A DNA stretch of 64,000 nt, from contig NZ_QTUA01000001.1 in the NCBI RefSeq assembly GCF_003386865.1, positions 1-64,000 of the forward strand. Reading direction: 5' to 3'. Under the pieces are notes generated by a model. The model searched no databases and had not been told where the DNA came from. It worked only from the letters and a program-made list of their open reading frames with translations. The DNA is from Calidifontibacter indicus. Its GTDB lineage: Bacteria; Actinomycetota; Actinomycetes; Actinomycetales; Dermatophilaceae. The stretch's first letter is position 1. The number at the start of each line of letters is the position of its first letter. A program made the translations under genes and the position numbers. This document shows positions 43,192 to 51,131 of the stretch, piece after piece.

Positions 43192-43916
43192 ATGTCCCGA
43201 CCTGACTACGCGGTGTACATCGGGCTCGATGTCGGCAAACAGACGCACCACGCCTGCGCGCTGAACGTTGAAGGCGATCGGCTGCACGACAAACCGTTGC
43301 CCCAAGACGAGTCGTCGCTGCGTGGCCTGCTGACCAAACTCGGCACGCACGGTCGCCTGCTGGTCGTGGTCGATCAACCCGCAACGATCGGCGCGCTGCC
43401 CGTTGCGGTCGCCCGTGCCATGGGCGTGGACGTCGCTTACCTTCCCGGGCTGGCGATGCGCCGTATCGCCGACCTGCACCCCGGCAACGCCAAGACCGAC
43501 GCAAGGGACGCGTACGTCATCGCCGAAGCCGCCCGGTCGATGCCGCACGCCCTGCGACGGGTCGACGTCGGCGACGACACCCTGGCCGACCTGGAAGTCA
43601 TCGTCGGCTTCGATGACGACCTGGCCGGACAGGTCACCGCACAAGCAAACCGGATCAGAGGCCTTCTGACACAAGTGAACCCAGCCCTCGAACGCGTCCT
43701 CGGCCCACACATCCAACACCCAGCAGTCCTCGAACTCCTGACCCGCTTCGGTGGCCCGACCGGCCTGCGCGCGGCCGGCCGGCGACGTCTGCTCGCCGTC
43801 GCCAAACCCCGCGCGCCCCGCTCCTACCAACGCCTCGTCGACGACATCCAGACAGCGCTCACCGAGCAGACCGTCACCGTCCCTGGCACCCGCGCCGCCG
43901 AGCTCGTCCTGCCCAA
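43192..43916 (+). pseudogene. IS110-family transposase, N-terminal half (RuvC-like domain)
   Basis: About 241 residues to the break. DEDD-type RuvC-like domain: VYIGLDVGKQTHHACALN (first Asp), VVVDQPATIGALPVAVAR, and KTDARDAYVIAEAAR (later Asp pair). It is cut after GTRAAELVLP by the IS21-type insertion; past that the reading frame reads into the inverted repeat. The missing half with the catalytic Ser lies at 50589-51059. AGGAGGG precedes the ATG. Confidence 0.9.
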
Positions 43917-44151
43917 TGGCTATGTCAAGGTGTTCTGGCCCCACCGTGACGGCCCGATCTGGCCCCACCGCGGGCTGGCCGCGACGTCGAGGGGCGGGTC
44001 CTGGCTGTCAATGTGCGCAGCTGGGTGTTGCCCTCCGCGTTGGTGTCCTTGCGGAGTCCCTAGGCATGGCGACCCGGCGGCGCTTAACTGAACTGCTCGG
44101 TGATCAGTGTTCGCGTTGGGGACGCGGCGGCATCGGGCCAGAGGAGGAATC

Positions 44152-44472
44152 ATGAAGGCTTTCCGCTCCGCGGCTGCTGGCGCTGCAGTGCTCGCCTTGG
44201 GGCTAGCGGTTGTTCCGGCCAGTTCTGCAGACTCCGGACCGGTATCGGGTGGCGGCCCGAGCGCACCGTCAGCTCGCGCTGCGACGCGGGCCGGGGTGGT
44301 GCAGTACTTGGGGTTATATCCCGGGCAAGGGAGAGTGGAAGTCCTCGGCGCTCGGCAACGCGCAGAACCTCATCGTGCATGGCCGAGAGATCAGCTCCAC
44401 CGCGATCCGGGCGGACCCCGGTCGCATGAATGTTCATGGTTCCGGAAGTCGGCATCGGTCAGCCGATCCTGA
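44152..44472 (+). pseudogene. Secreted-protein remnant with probable frameshift
   Basis: A strong AGGAGGAATC ribosome-binding site precedes ATG and a clear signal peptide (FRSAAAGAAVLALGLAVVPA, cleavage near Ser-Ala-Asp). After about residue 50 this frame becomes Arg-rich, while the adjacent frame reads GYIPGKGEWKSSALGNAQNL and IVHGREISSTAIRADPGR, which looks like real protein. A one-base shift near 44310 is the simplest explanation. I do not recognise the protein family. It overlaps the convergent DUF2867 gene by 14 bp. Confidence 0.4.
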
Positions 44473-44911
44473 GGTCGGAGCGGGCAGCTCCGGATCGCAG
44501 GATGCGCCCCATCAGGACGGTGTGGAAGGGCCAGATCACCCGCAGGTAAGCAGCGCCGAGGCTGGACCGACTGTGTGCGGTCGTGAGCAAGTGACCCCGT
44601 GGTCCGACCTTGTCATGGGTGACATAGAAGGTCGATTCGAACGCCATGTGCCGATCGGTTGCGCCACCGGTCACGCCGTCGTCGTCAACCCTGCTGAACG
44701 TGAACGGTCCGGCCGATCCCCCGGGACGCAGATCGATATCCCTGGCACCCTCGGTCTGGACCGCAAATCCGAGCCGCCCGACCACCGCGTCGCGCAACCC
44801 GAGCAGCGCGTGCAGCCATTCGGGTGCGGAGCCGAGCACGTCGTGCGCGAACTCCAGCGCCGTCCCCGCTCTCGCCAGCGCGACCGTGTGTTCATCCTGA
44901 AACGTGACCAT
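44459..44911 (-). CDS. DUF2867 family protein
   Basis: 150 residues. Family features: an N-terminal amphipathic part, GPFTFSRVDDDGVTGGATD, DRHMAFESTFYVTHD, and the closing HSRSSLGAAYLRVIWPFHTVLMGRIL, which matches the polyketide-cyclase-like DUF2867 C-terminus. In actinobacteria such genes often sit beside TetR regulators. Here its start is 20 bp from a TetR-type palindrome, and before the IS3 insertion it would have been divergent from the TetR gene at 47751. Function unknown. Confidence 0.75.
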   Translation of the reverse strand: MVTFQDEHTVALARAGTALEFAHDVLGSAPEWLHALLGLRDAVVGRLGFAVQTEGARDIDLRPGGSAGPFTFSRVDDDGVTGGATDRHMAFESTFYVTHDKVGPRGHLLTTAHSRSSLGAAYLRVIWPFHTVLMGRILRSGAARSDLRIG

Positions 44912-44930
44912 GTTGAGCCCCCTCAAACAT

Positions 44931-44946
44931 AACCAACTGGTTGGTT
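44931..44946. promoter_or_regulatory. TetR-type operator in front of the DUF2867 gene
   Basis: AACCAACTGGTTGGTT: arms AACCAA and TTGGTT around CTGG. With flanks (ACAT...TTGG) it resembles the autoregulatory elements bound by gamma-butyrolactone receptors. Related sequences lie at 47646-47667 and 49345-49364. Confidence 0.6.
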
Positions 44947-45050
44947 TGGTGTCACCATACAACAGCGCCGGCCGCGACTTGGGACTGCTGCACGGATAGG
45001 TGACATCGACTCTGCGGTGCCGTTGGGTGCCGCAGCAGAGGATGTGCACC

Positions 45051-45344
45051 ATGCCCAAGCCGTACCCCAAGGAGTTCCGCGAGAACGTGATCGAGGTCGC
45101 TCGCTCTCGTGAGGCCGGGACGACGTTGAAGAAGATCGCGAAGGACTTCGGGATCTCGGAGTCCTGCCTGACGAACTGGATCGCCATCGCTGACCGGCAG
45201 GACGGGAACAAACCCGCCGCCGCGGTGAGCGACTCTGGTGAGTTGCGTGAGGCTCGCCGTCGGATCCGGTTGCTCGAGCAAGAGAACGAGGTGCTACGCC
45301 GCGCTGCGGCGTACCTCTCGCAGGCGAACCTGCCGGGAAAATGA
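45051..45344 (+). CDS. IS3-family transposase OrfA
   Basis: 97 residues. Helix-turn-helix of the Tnp_1 type: PYPKEFRENVIEVARSREAG then KIAKDFGISESCLTNWI. A leucine-zipper-like tail follows (RRRIRLLEQENEVLRRAAAY). It is intact, but OrfB, which supplies the catalytic domain by frameshift fusion, is separated by an insertion and mutated, so the element should be inactive on its own. Confidence 0.88.
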   Translation: MPKPYPKEFRENVIEVARSREAGTTLKKIAKDFGISESCLTNWIAIADRQDGNKPAAAVSDSGELREARRRIRLLEQENEVLRRAAAYLSQANLPGK

Positions 45345-45361
45345 CGCTTCTATGCCTCTCG

Positions 45362-46443
45362 TCAAGCCATCGTGGTCTGGAGTTCGCGGAAGATCGCGCG
45401 GCAGACGTAGCGCTTGAGGCAGCGGCGGATCTCGCGGTTGGAGCGCCCTTCAGTGCGTCGACGGGCGACGTAGTCACGCGTGGGTTCGTCGTAGCTCATT
45501 TGGGTGCGGACGATCACGTCGAAGGCGCGGTTGAGTTGGCGGTCTCCTGATCGGGACAGTCGATGACGTTCGGTGTTGCCCGACGAGGCAGGGACCGGAG
45601 CGATGCCGCCGAGTGCGGCGAACGCAGCCTCTGAGCGGACGCGGCCGTGGTGGGAGTAGGCGCAGATGATGATCGCCGCGGTGACGGGGCCCACGCCAGG
45701 CTGATCCTGCAGTCCGGGTGCCGGCGCCTCAGCGAGCTGGTGAAGCTCGCGATGGTTCTGCTTGAGGAGTTCGCCGTGCTCGACGACGACGATGGCCAGG
45801 CGGCGGGCTTCGCGGCGAGCGATGGCCAGGCGGCGGGCTTCGCGGCGAGCGATGGCCAGGGGGTCACTGGGCGCCGCGGTACGGCTGGCTCGCCATGCCG
45901 CGATCATGCGACCTGCGCGTCGGTCAGTGGCTTGCGTGCGTCGATCCCCAGATCGACGCTGCGCAGCAAGGCTAGGAGTGCGTTGCGGTTGGCCGTGCGC
46001 TGCTGGTCCAGGATCGACCGCGAAGCCAGCAGGACGCGAAGCGCAGTGCGCTGACCGGCCTGCCGAGGTTTCGCGAGGCGGTCGAACTCGCGACCGGCCA
46101 CCGCTCGTGCTGCGGCTTCGGCGTCGAGGGCGTCCGACTTTCCTTGGTGGGCGTGGGTGGCGCGGGCTGCTGGGCGAACCTCGGCGACGTCGAAGCCGGC
46201 CTCGGCCAAGGCTGCGGTGATGCCTGAGCCGTAGGACGAGGTGCCCTCGACGGCGGCAAGCACGCTGCCGTTGGTCCGACGGACGATCCAGTTGATCGCG
46301 CGCGCGTTCCCCGCCTTGGTCGTGGGGAATGTCGCGGTGTCGATGACCGCGCCGGTCGCGGCCGCGATCAGGCAATACGTGTGGGTGCGGGCGTGCGTGT
46401 CGATGCCGACGACGTGCTCGAACAGTTGGGCGACGATGGTCAC
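45362..46443 (-). pseudogene. Second IS110-family transposase, frameshifted, inserted in the IS3
   Basis: N-terminal RuvC-like part: GTG at 46443, HVVGIDTHARTHTYCLIA, AAVEGTSSYGSGIT and KSDALDAEAAARAV. This frame ends at a stop at 45904-45906 after DARKPLTDAQVA. The C-terminal part continues in another frame (MIAAWRASRTAA ... PGVGPVTAAIIICAYS ... ELQTTMA). Loss of one base at that point explains it. A 30-bp tandem duplication (45791-45820 and 45821-45850, with a partial third copy) repeats the codons for IARREARRLA. AAAATGAC and GTCATTTT near 45336 and 46609 may mark its ends. Confidence 0.8.
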
Positions 46444-46717
46444 TTGGACTCCTAACTCGAAGGGAATGCTGACGTTCCGGCTCGAGCCCGTGGGTCGCTC
46501 AGAGACACATCTGTCATGAGTCACAGCGACCATCTCGTGGCCGCCGGACAGGCTTCTAATCAAGGCATCTGCGCGGGAGGGACCGAACCTCGGCCTGCGC
46601 GCGGACATGTCATTTTCAAGACACCACCGCCAGGTGGGTCGGATATACCGCGAGTCACATGCACGGGCCGGGGGCCAGCCTTCCAGCCAGCCACGGGCCG
46701 GCCAGCGCCCATTACAG

Positions 46718-47610
46718 ATGTACCCGCTCGTCCGTGAGCTGGCCGCCCAGAATGCCCCGATCAGGGTGCCTGTGACGGTGACGTGCCGGGTCCTGAAACT
46801 TGCCAGGGCGCCGTACTACCGGTGGCTGGCCAACCCCGTGACCGACGCCGACTGGGTGGAAGCGCACCGCGTGAACGCGTTGTTCGATGCACACCGTGAC
46901 GACCCGGAGTTCGGGTACCGCCTCCTAGCTGACGAGGCCCGCGACGCCGGGCAGGAGATTGCGACCGCACCGCGTGGGCGATCTGTTCGAGCAACGCGTG
47001 GTGGAGGGTGTTCGGGAAGAAGCGCGCGAAGTAGGGCCGGCCCGGCCCGCCGGCGCACGATGACCGCGTCCAGCGTGACTTCACCGCGACCGGCCCGAAC
47101 CAGCTGTGGCTGACCGACATCACGGAGCACCGCACCCGTGAGGGCAAGGTGTTCATGTGCGCCGTCAAGGACGTGTGGTCCAACCGGCTCCTCGGGTACT
47201 CCATCAGCTCGCGGATGAAGGCCCGCCTGGCCGTGCAGGCGTTGGAACACGCCGTGGACACCCGCGCCCGAGCGGGCGTCGACGTGGCCGGCTGCATCGT
47301 CCACAGCGACCGCGGGTCCCAGTTCCGGTCCCGCAAGTACCTGCGCGCCCTGTCCCGGCACGACCTGCTCGGATCCATGGGACGAGTCGGCTCGAGCGCG
47401 GACAACGCCGCCATGGAGAGCTGGTTCGCACTCCTGCAGAAGAACGTCCTGGACCGCCGAACCTGGGACACCCGCGACCAGCTGAGGCTGGCCATCGTCA
47501 CCTGGACCGAACGGACCTACCACCGCCGACGACGCCAAGCCCGCCTCGGCAAGTTGACCCCCATCGAGTACGAGACCATCATGACCACACCGGCCACCCA
47601 GGCCGCATGA
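46718..47610 (+). pseudogene. IS3-family transposase OrfB with frameshift and stop
   Basis: Starts MYPLVRELAAQNAPIRVPVT and runs to GYRLLADEARDAGQEIA, where one missing G near 46960 shifts the frame. The correct frame then reads DRTAWAICSSNAWW, meets an in-frame TAG after GKKRAK, and resumes through the DDE core (NQLWLTDITEHRTREGKVF; CIVHSDRGSQFRSRKY; MESWFALLQKNV) to 47610. Catalytic residues are still recognisable, so decay is recent. Confidence 0.85.
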
Positions 47611-47645
47611 CCAACATGTCACCTATCCGTGCAGCAGTCCCCTTT

Positions 47646-47700
47646 CCAAACCGACCGGTCTCGGACGGTGCGAATATTGCAGGTTTCCAGCGTGCAAACC
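47646..47700. promoter_or_regulatory. Operator-like repeats upstream of the TetR gene
   Basis: CCAAACCGACCGGTCTCGG (from 47646) is an imperfect palindrome around ACCGGT, like a gamma-butyrolactone autoregulatory element. GGTTT (47682-47686) and AAACC (47696-47700) form a second inverted repeat with a 9-bp spacer. Both lie 50-105 bp before the TetR start, suitable for autoregulation. Confidence 0.5.
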
Positions 47701-47750
47701 GATACGCTAACCAACAACGACCTGTAGCCGAATCATGGAGAACTCCGCGA

Positions 47751-48362
47751 ATGCCCACCCAAGCCCGAGCGTTCGTGACCCGCGAACGGATCATGCGCGG
47801 CGCAGCGCAGGCACTGTCCCAGAACGGCTACGAAGGGACGACCATCAAGGACATCCTCGATCTCACCGGGGTCACCAAAGGCGCCCTGTACTTCCATTTC
47901 AGTTCGAAGGACGACCTCGCGCGGGCCGTGCTGACAGCACAGTCCGAGTGGCTGTCCACGGTCGAATTGACCGGGTCGGCGGCGCAACAGGCGATCGATA
48001 CCAGCTACGTGTTCGGTGTGCAGCTGCAGACCGACGAACTCATCCGGGCCTCGGTCCGCCTCACCACGGAGGGGCATGGCCTCGACGACGTCCAGCGCAG
48101 TGCGTTCGACGCCTGGCTCAATGCGGCCACCGCACTGTGCCGTCAGGCGAAGTCGGAGGGTTCGCTTCGGGAAGGTGTGCGACCCAAGGAGCTCGCCCGG
48201 ACACTCACCGCCTCCGTGAACGGGATCCAGCTGTCGTCGCTCGTCTACTCGAAGTACTCCGACATTCGCGGACGCCTCCACGACTTCTGGAAACTGGTCG
48301 CACCGGCCACCTTCACCGACGAGGCCCTCACGTCGCTACGGCTGAGCGCGCCGCGTAAGTGA
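47751..48362 (+). CDS. TetR-family regulator, gamma-butyrolactone-receptor-like
   Basis: 203 residues. N-terminal HTH: QARAFVTRERIMRGAAQALS, YEGTTIKDILDLTGVTKGAL and YFHFSSKDDLARAVL. The pattern T(R)E.I...AA..GY.GT...DI...TKGALYFHFSSK.DLA is that of ScbR/ArpA-type receptors. The ligand domain is normal in length. It lies tail to tail with an AfsA-like gene (34-bp overlap), and AfsA makes the ligand for such receptors. ATG at 47751. It probably represses itself and the DUF2867 gene through the AACC-type palindromes. Confidence 0.8.
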   Translation: MPTQARAFVTRERIMRGAAQALSQNGYEGTTIKDILDLTGVTKGALYFHFSSKDDLARAVLTAQSEWLSTVELTGSAAQQAIDTSYVFGVQLQTDELIRASVRLTTEGHGLDDVQRSAFDAWLNAATALCRQAKSEGSLREGVRPKELARTLTASVNGIQLSSLVYSKYSDIRGRLHDFWKLVAPATFTDEALTSLRLSAPRK

Positions 48363-49288
48363 TGTCGGGCGTCACCCAGGTATTGACGATATGGGGACAT
48401 GGAGGCACCCTCGCATCGCCGGACGTCGCGGACTCCTTCCGTGCGATGCAGAGGTCGGTGCGACCGCGGAGCAAGCCGCCCTGTTCATAGGCCACGGACA
48501 TCCCAAATTCGCTTCGCTCGATCAGCAGCCGACATTCCTGGTCGAATTCGACGAAGGTGTCGAACGTCGCGTCGAGACCGATGACCGGCCCCGCCGACTC
48601 AGTTCTGGCCAGTTCGAGGGCCGCTTCGAGCAGCACCATTCCCGGGACGTGGTCGACGGTGTGATCGAACAACACCGGATCGGCCGGGTCCACCGAGAGG
48701 ACCGCTCCGCCCGGACCGACCTCGACACATCGCCCGGACGGGCCGTGCGGTGCCGTCCCCTGGTTCACCGGCGTGTCCGTCCCGGGGCGGATTCTGCGGT
48801 ACACGCCGCGTGGAAGTACCCGCATGGCACCGCCACGACGTGCCAGGAGCCGACCGTGGTGGCTGAACTCGACCGTCCACTCGGTTTCTGCCCGGCGACC
48901 GGTGTCCGCATATCGCCGAATCAGTAATTGCGGGTCGAACGGAACGAGTGGGACCACCCCCGACCCGCGGGTCTGGTATCTCGATCCAGATGGCGTTCAT
49001 GAGGAAGGCCGCGTCCAGTGGGACCTGCGAAACGACATGGCTCGCGAGGATGACCGCCTGCCTGAACGACTCCAGGAAAATCGTCGGACTGTAGTGGTCC
49101 GACCGGATGTACAGCGGATGCTCGCGCGGCCACTGCACATCGACGAGCCATCCGGTCGAGGCGTCACGAAGCATCGTGACGAACACCTCGGAGATCGACG
49201 CCCGGTGGACGAGCCTGCGATCGACACAGCTCCATCCGTCCCCGTGAATCGGTGCCCCCGGCCCACCCGCCGTAATTCCCTGGCCCAT
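48328..49288 (-). pseudogene. AfsA-like gamma-butyrolactone biosynthesis gene, single-base frameshift
   Basis: Two hot-dog repeats of AfsA (A-factor synthase) type in two frames. N-terminal part from ATG 49288: LVHRASISEVFVTMLRDAST, EHPLYIRSDHYSPTIFLESF and RQAVILASHVVSQVPLDAAF. C-terminal part: SVDPADPVLFDHTVDHVPGM, VLLEAALELA and ATFDTFVEFDQECRLLIE. The shift lies in a run of five G at about 48955-48961; with four G the frame reads Arg-Val-Gly-Val-Val-Pro and joins the two parts. AfsA condenses a beta-ketoacyl thioester with DHAP. Possibly a sequencing error rather than a true defect. It overlaps the TetR gene end. Confidence 0.75.
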
Positions 49289-49344
49289 TTAAGACCTCCC
49301 CTTGCCCGAATCGGACCCGCGCTGAGCCGCGAACGGGCAAAGGC

Positions 49345-49364
49345 TACCAACCCGTCGGTTTTCT
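49345..49364. promoter_or_regulatory. Autoregulatory-element-like site upstream of the afsA-like gene
   Basis: TACCAACCCGTCGGTTTTCT, an imperfect palindrome (AACC..CGGTT) 57-76 bp upstream of the afsA-like start. It matches the general ARE shape (ACC.ACC..CGGT.T). It is similar to 44931-44946. Confidence 0.55.
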
Positions 49365-49370
49365 AGGAAG

Positions 49371-49981
49371 TCAATGAACCGACACGACGTCTGGTCCCAG
49401 GTGGGCCAGCACCGGCTCGAAGATCGCTTCGATCAGGGCCTGCAGGTCCCCGACACCGACCCCGGACCCCGTACCGATGGACCGGAGGGCCGACTCGACG
49501 TGCCGCCGACACATTCGTGCCGCGGCACGCACTGCCGGATGGTCCGACGTCGCCAACGCAGCGGATAGCTCATCACCGAGCGCCCCGGGGGCAGCGTCCA
49601 TGGCCAGCGTGACGGGTAGCGACTTCTTGGCGCGCCGCAAATCCTGCCCGCGGGCCTTTCCGGTCACGGCGACGTCACCGATGAGGCCGGCGATGTCGTC
49701 ACACATCTGATAGGCCATCCCCACGTTCCGCCCGACCAGACGCATCGAGTCGGCGAGTTCGGCGCTGCCGCGGCCCAGGCGGGCACCCAACGCGCCTGCC
49801 GTCTCGAAGAACAGGGCCGTCTTCTGACGCACCATGTCCAAACACTCGTCCACAGAGACCGACTCCCGCGATTCGAAGGCCACATCGAGGCGCTGGCCGT
49901 TGATCAGGCCCTGGGTGAGGGCCGCCCCGTCGTTGACCGCCCGGCCGTGATCGAGCTCGGCCAGTGCGGCCAGAGAGGCTT
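49371..49981 (-). pseudogene. Polyprenyl synthetase, 5'-truncated
   Basis: The C-terminal ~200 residues of an all-trans isoprenyl diphosphate synthase. Visible: LINGQRLDVAFES, LDMVRQKTALFFETAGALGA, second Asp-rich motif YQMCDDIAGLIGD, and GKARGQDLRRAKKSLPVTLA. The first Asp-rich motif and about the first 150 residues are missing. The 5' end is joined near 49981 directly to truncated istA, so the loss came from a deletion or recombination with the IS21-type element. It lies upstream of the afsA-like gene on the same strand. Confidence 0.8.
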
Positions 49982-50439
49982 AACCCCATCCAGCACCACG
50001 TAGACCTCGCCAAAGTCGACCTCGGCCTCCCGACCCGGCGCGTGCTCCTGGGTGATGAACGCCTCAACCCGCCGCCCGCCCTCGAGATCAATCGCGGCGC
50101 GGCGGAGGCGCACATAGTCCCGCACCGCCGAGTACGACAGACCCGTCGCCGCTTCTTCCTCGATCAGCCGCGCCAGGATCCTAGTCGCGGTGTGCCGCTG
50201 CTTCCTCGGCGCTTCCAGATCCGCCCGGAGCATGCCATCGATCGCGTCCTTGAACGGATCCAACCGCGGCGACGACCGGGCCGGGCCGGGCGCTTCCGTG
50301 GCGGTGGCACTGCCGACGCCAGTGCTTGCCGGACCGTTCGCCGGTGCACCCCGTGGCGGCGCGCGAGCTCACGAACCGAGAGGTCATCCACCCTCGCGTC
50401 CCGGCGTATCGCGGCGAACAACTCCACACGTGATCCCAT
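49982..50439 (-). pseudogene. Truncated IS21-family istA
   Basis: ATG at 50439. The HTH part SVRELARRHGVHRRTVRQAL is followed by a one-base shift in a run of CCCGG near 50265-50290. The correct frame continues DPFKDAIDGMLRADLEAPRK, then ARLIEEEAATGLSYSAVRDY and EAEVDFGEVYVVLDGVK. It stops there at the junction with the polyprenyl synthetase. The remaining ~250 residues and istB are absent. Confidence 0.85.
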
Positions 50440-50588
50440 CACAACCCCACCCATCCTGAGAACCTCGGATGAGGCCAAGACTTGGGTGAGGCCAGATCAA
50501 ACCGTCACAACCGCCCCGGCGCGTCGCACGTGGGGCCAGATCGGGCCGTCACGGGTGGGGCCAGAACAACCTGTCAGAGTCAGCCCAA

Positions 50589-51059
50589 ACTCGCGACCGG
50601 ACTGGCGCGCCTGCTGCACGACCGGGACGAGCTGGGAACCCAACTGGAGGACATGCTCGATGCCCACCTCTTGCCGCGGTCCTGACCTCGATGCCCGGCA
50701 TCGGCGTCAGGACCGGCGCACGGATCCTGCTCGAAGTCGGCGACGGCTCGAGCTTCCCCACCTCCGGCCACCTCGCCGCGTACGCCGGCCTCGCACCCGT
50801 CACCCGCCGATCCGGCACCTCGATCCGCGGAGAGCACCCCGCCCGAGGCGGCAACAAACACCTCAAACGAGCGATGTTCCTCGCCGCGTTCGCCGCACTG
50901 CACGACCCGACCTCGCGGGCCTACTACGACCGCAAACGCGGCCAAGGCAAGAAGCACAACGCCGCCCTCATCTGCCTCGCCCGACGACGCTGCGACGTGC
51001 TGTACGCGATGCTGCGCGACGGAACCCTCTACCAACAGAAACCCCCCGCCGCTGCTTGA
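50589..51059 (+). pseudogene. IS110-family transposase, C-terminal half
   Basis: Continues the gene at 43192. LATGLARLLHDRDELGTQLE, EDMLDAH, then a one-base loss near 50675, after which the frame reads VLTSMPGIGVRTGARILLEV, HLAAYAGLAPVTRRSGTSI (catalytic Ser region), and KRAMFLAAFAALHDPTSRAY to the stop. Even without the big insertion this copy would need correction of that shift. The right end of the element follows within about 30 bp. Confidence 0.88.
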
Positions 51060-51119
51060 CGAAGACCATAGGGACACCCCCCGCGAACCCGCCCGACCTG
51101 TGCCGTCGGTGGCGGCGAT

Positions 51120-51125
51120 TAGGCT
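51120..51125 (+). promoter_or_regulatory. -10 box, leaderless xth transcript
   Basis: TAGGCT lies 6 nt before the GTG start at 51132, with no ribosome-binding site between. It matches the boxes before the genes at 23269 and 42902. Confidence 0.55.
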
Positions 51126-51131
51126 CGGTCC

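Larger units (their letters stand above)
44981..47641 (+). mobile_element. IS3-family element, itself interrupted
   Basis: Ends GGGACTGCTGCACGGATAGG (left, continuing TGACAT) and the exact reverse complement at 47616-47641. CTT flanks both sides (44978-44980 and 47642-47644, with the right terminal C at 47641), the 3-bp duplication typical of IS3. It contains intact orfA, a foreign IS110-type transposase gene, and a broken orfB. It lies between the DUF2867 and TetR genes. Confidence 0.9.
43917..50582. mobile_element. Composite insertion with IS21-type ends carrying signalling genes
   Basis: 6,666 bp. Left end TGGCTATGTCAAGGTGTTC; right end, read inward on the minus strand, TGACTCTGACAGGTTGTTC. 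Both continue into CTGGCCCCACC, then GTGACGGCCCGATCTGGCC, giving multiple terminal repeats as in IS21. A third repeat follows at the istA side. GCCCAA flanks both sides (43911-43916 and 50583-50588), the expected short target duplication. Only the first part of istA survives; istB is gone. The rest is cargo plus a later IS3. Confidence 0.85.
42945..51085. mobile_element. IS110-family element split by a nested 6.7-kb insertion
   Basis: The outermost mobile element. Its transposase gene is in two parts (43192-43916 and 50589-51059). Its left end lies between the SDR promoter and 42960, and its right end near 51080, just before the exonuclease III promoter; both are approximate. GAACCCGCC occurs at both borders and may mark the target. 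Removing 43917-50588 fuses the parts as GTC CTG CCC AAA CTC GCG (Val-Leu-Pro-Lys-Leu-Ala), restoring the frame across the junction. Confidence 0.85.

Noticed and set aside
43920-44153. 77-codon minus-strand frame at the left end of the IS21-type insert
   Set aside because: It reads through the terminal repeats of the element and matches no recognisable protein.
45341-45550. 69-codon frame after IS3 orfA
   Set aside because: It starts at the orfA end and runs antisense through the inserted IS110-type gene; no OrfB similarity.
48391-48927. 178-codon + strand frame opposite the afsA-like gene
   Set aside because: It is the complement of conserved hot-dog domain sequence; no motifs of its own.
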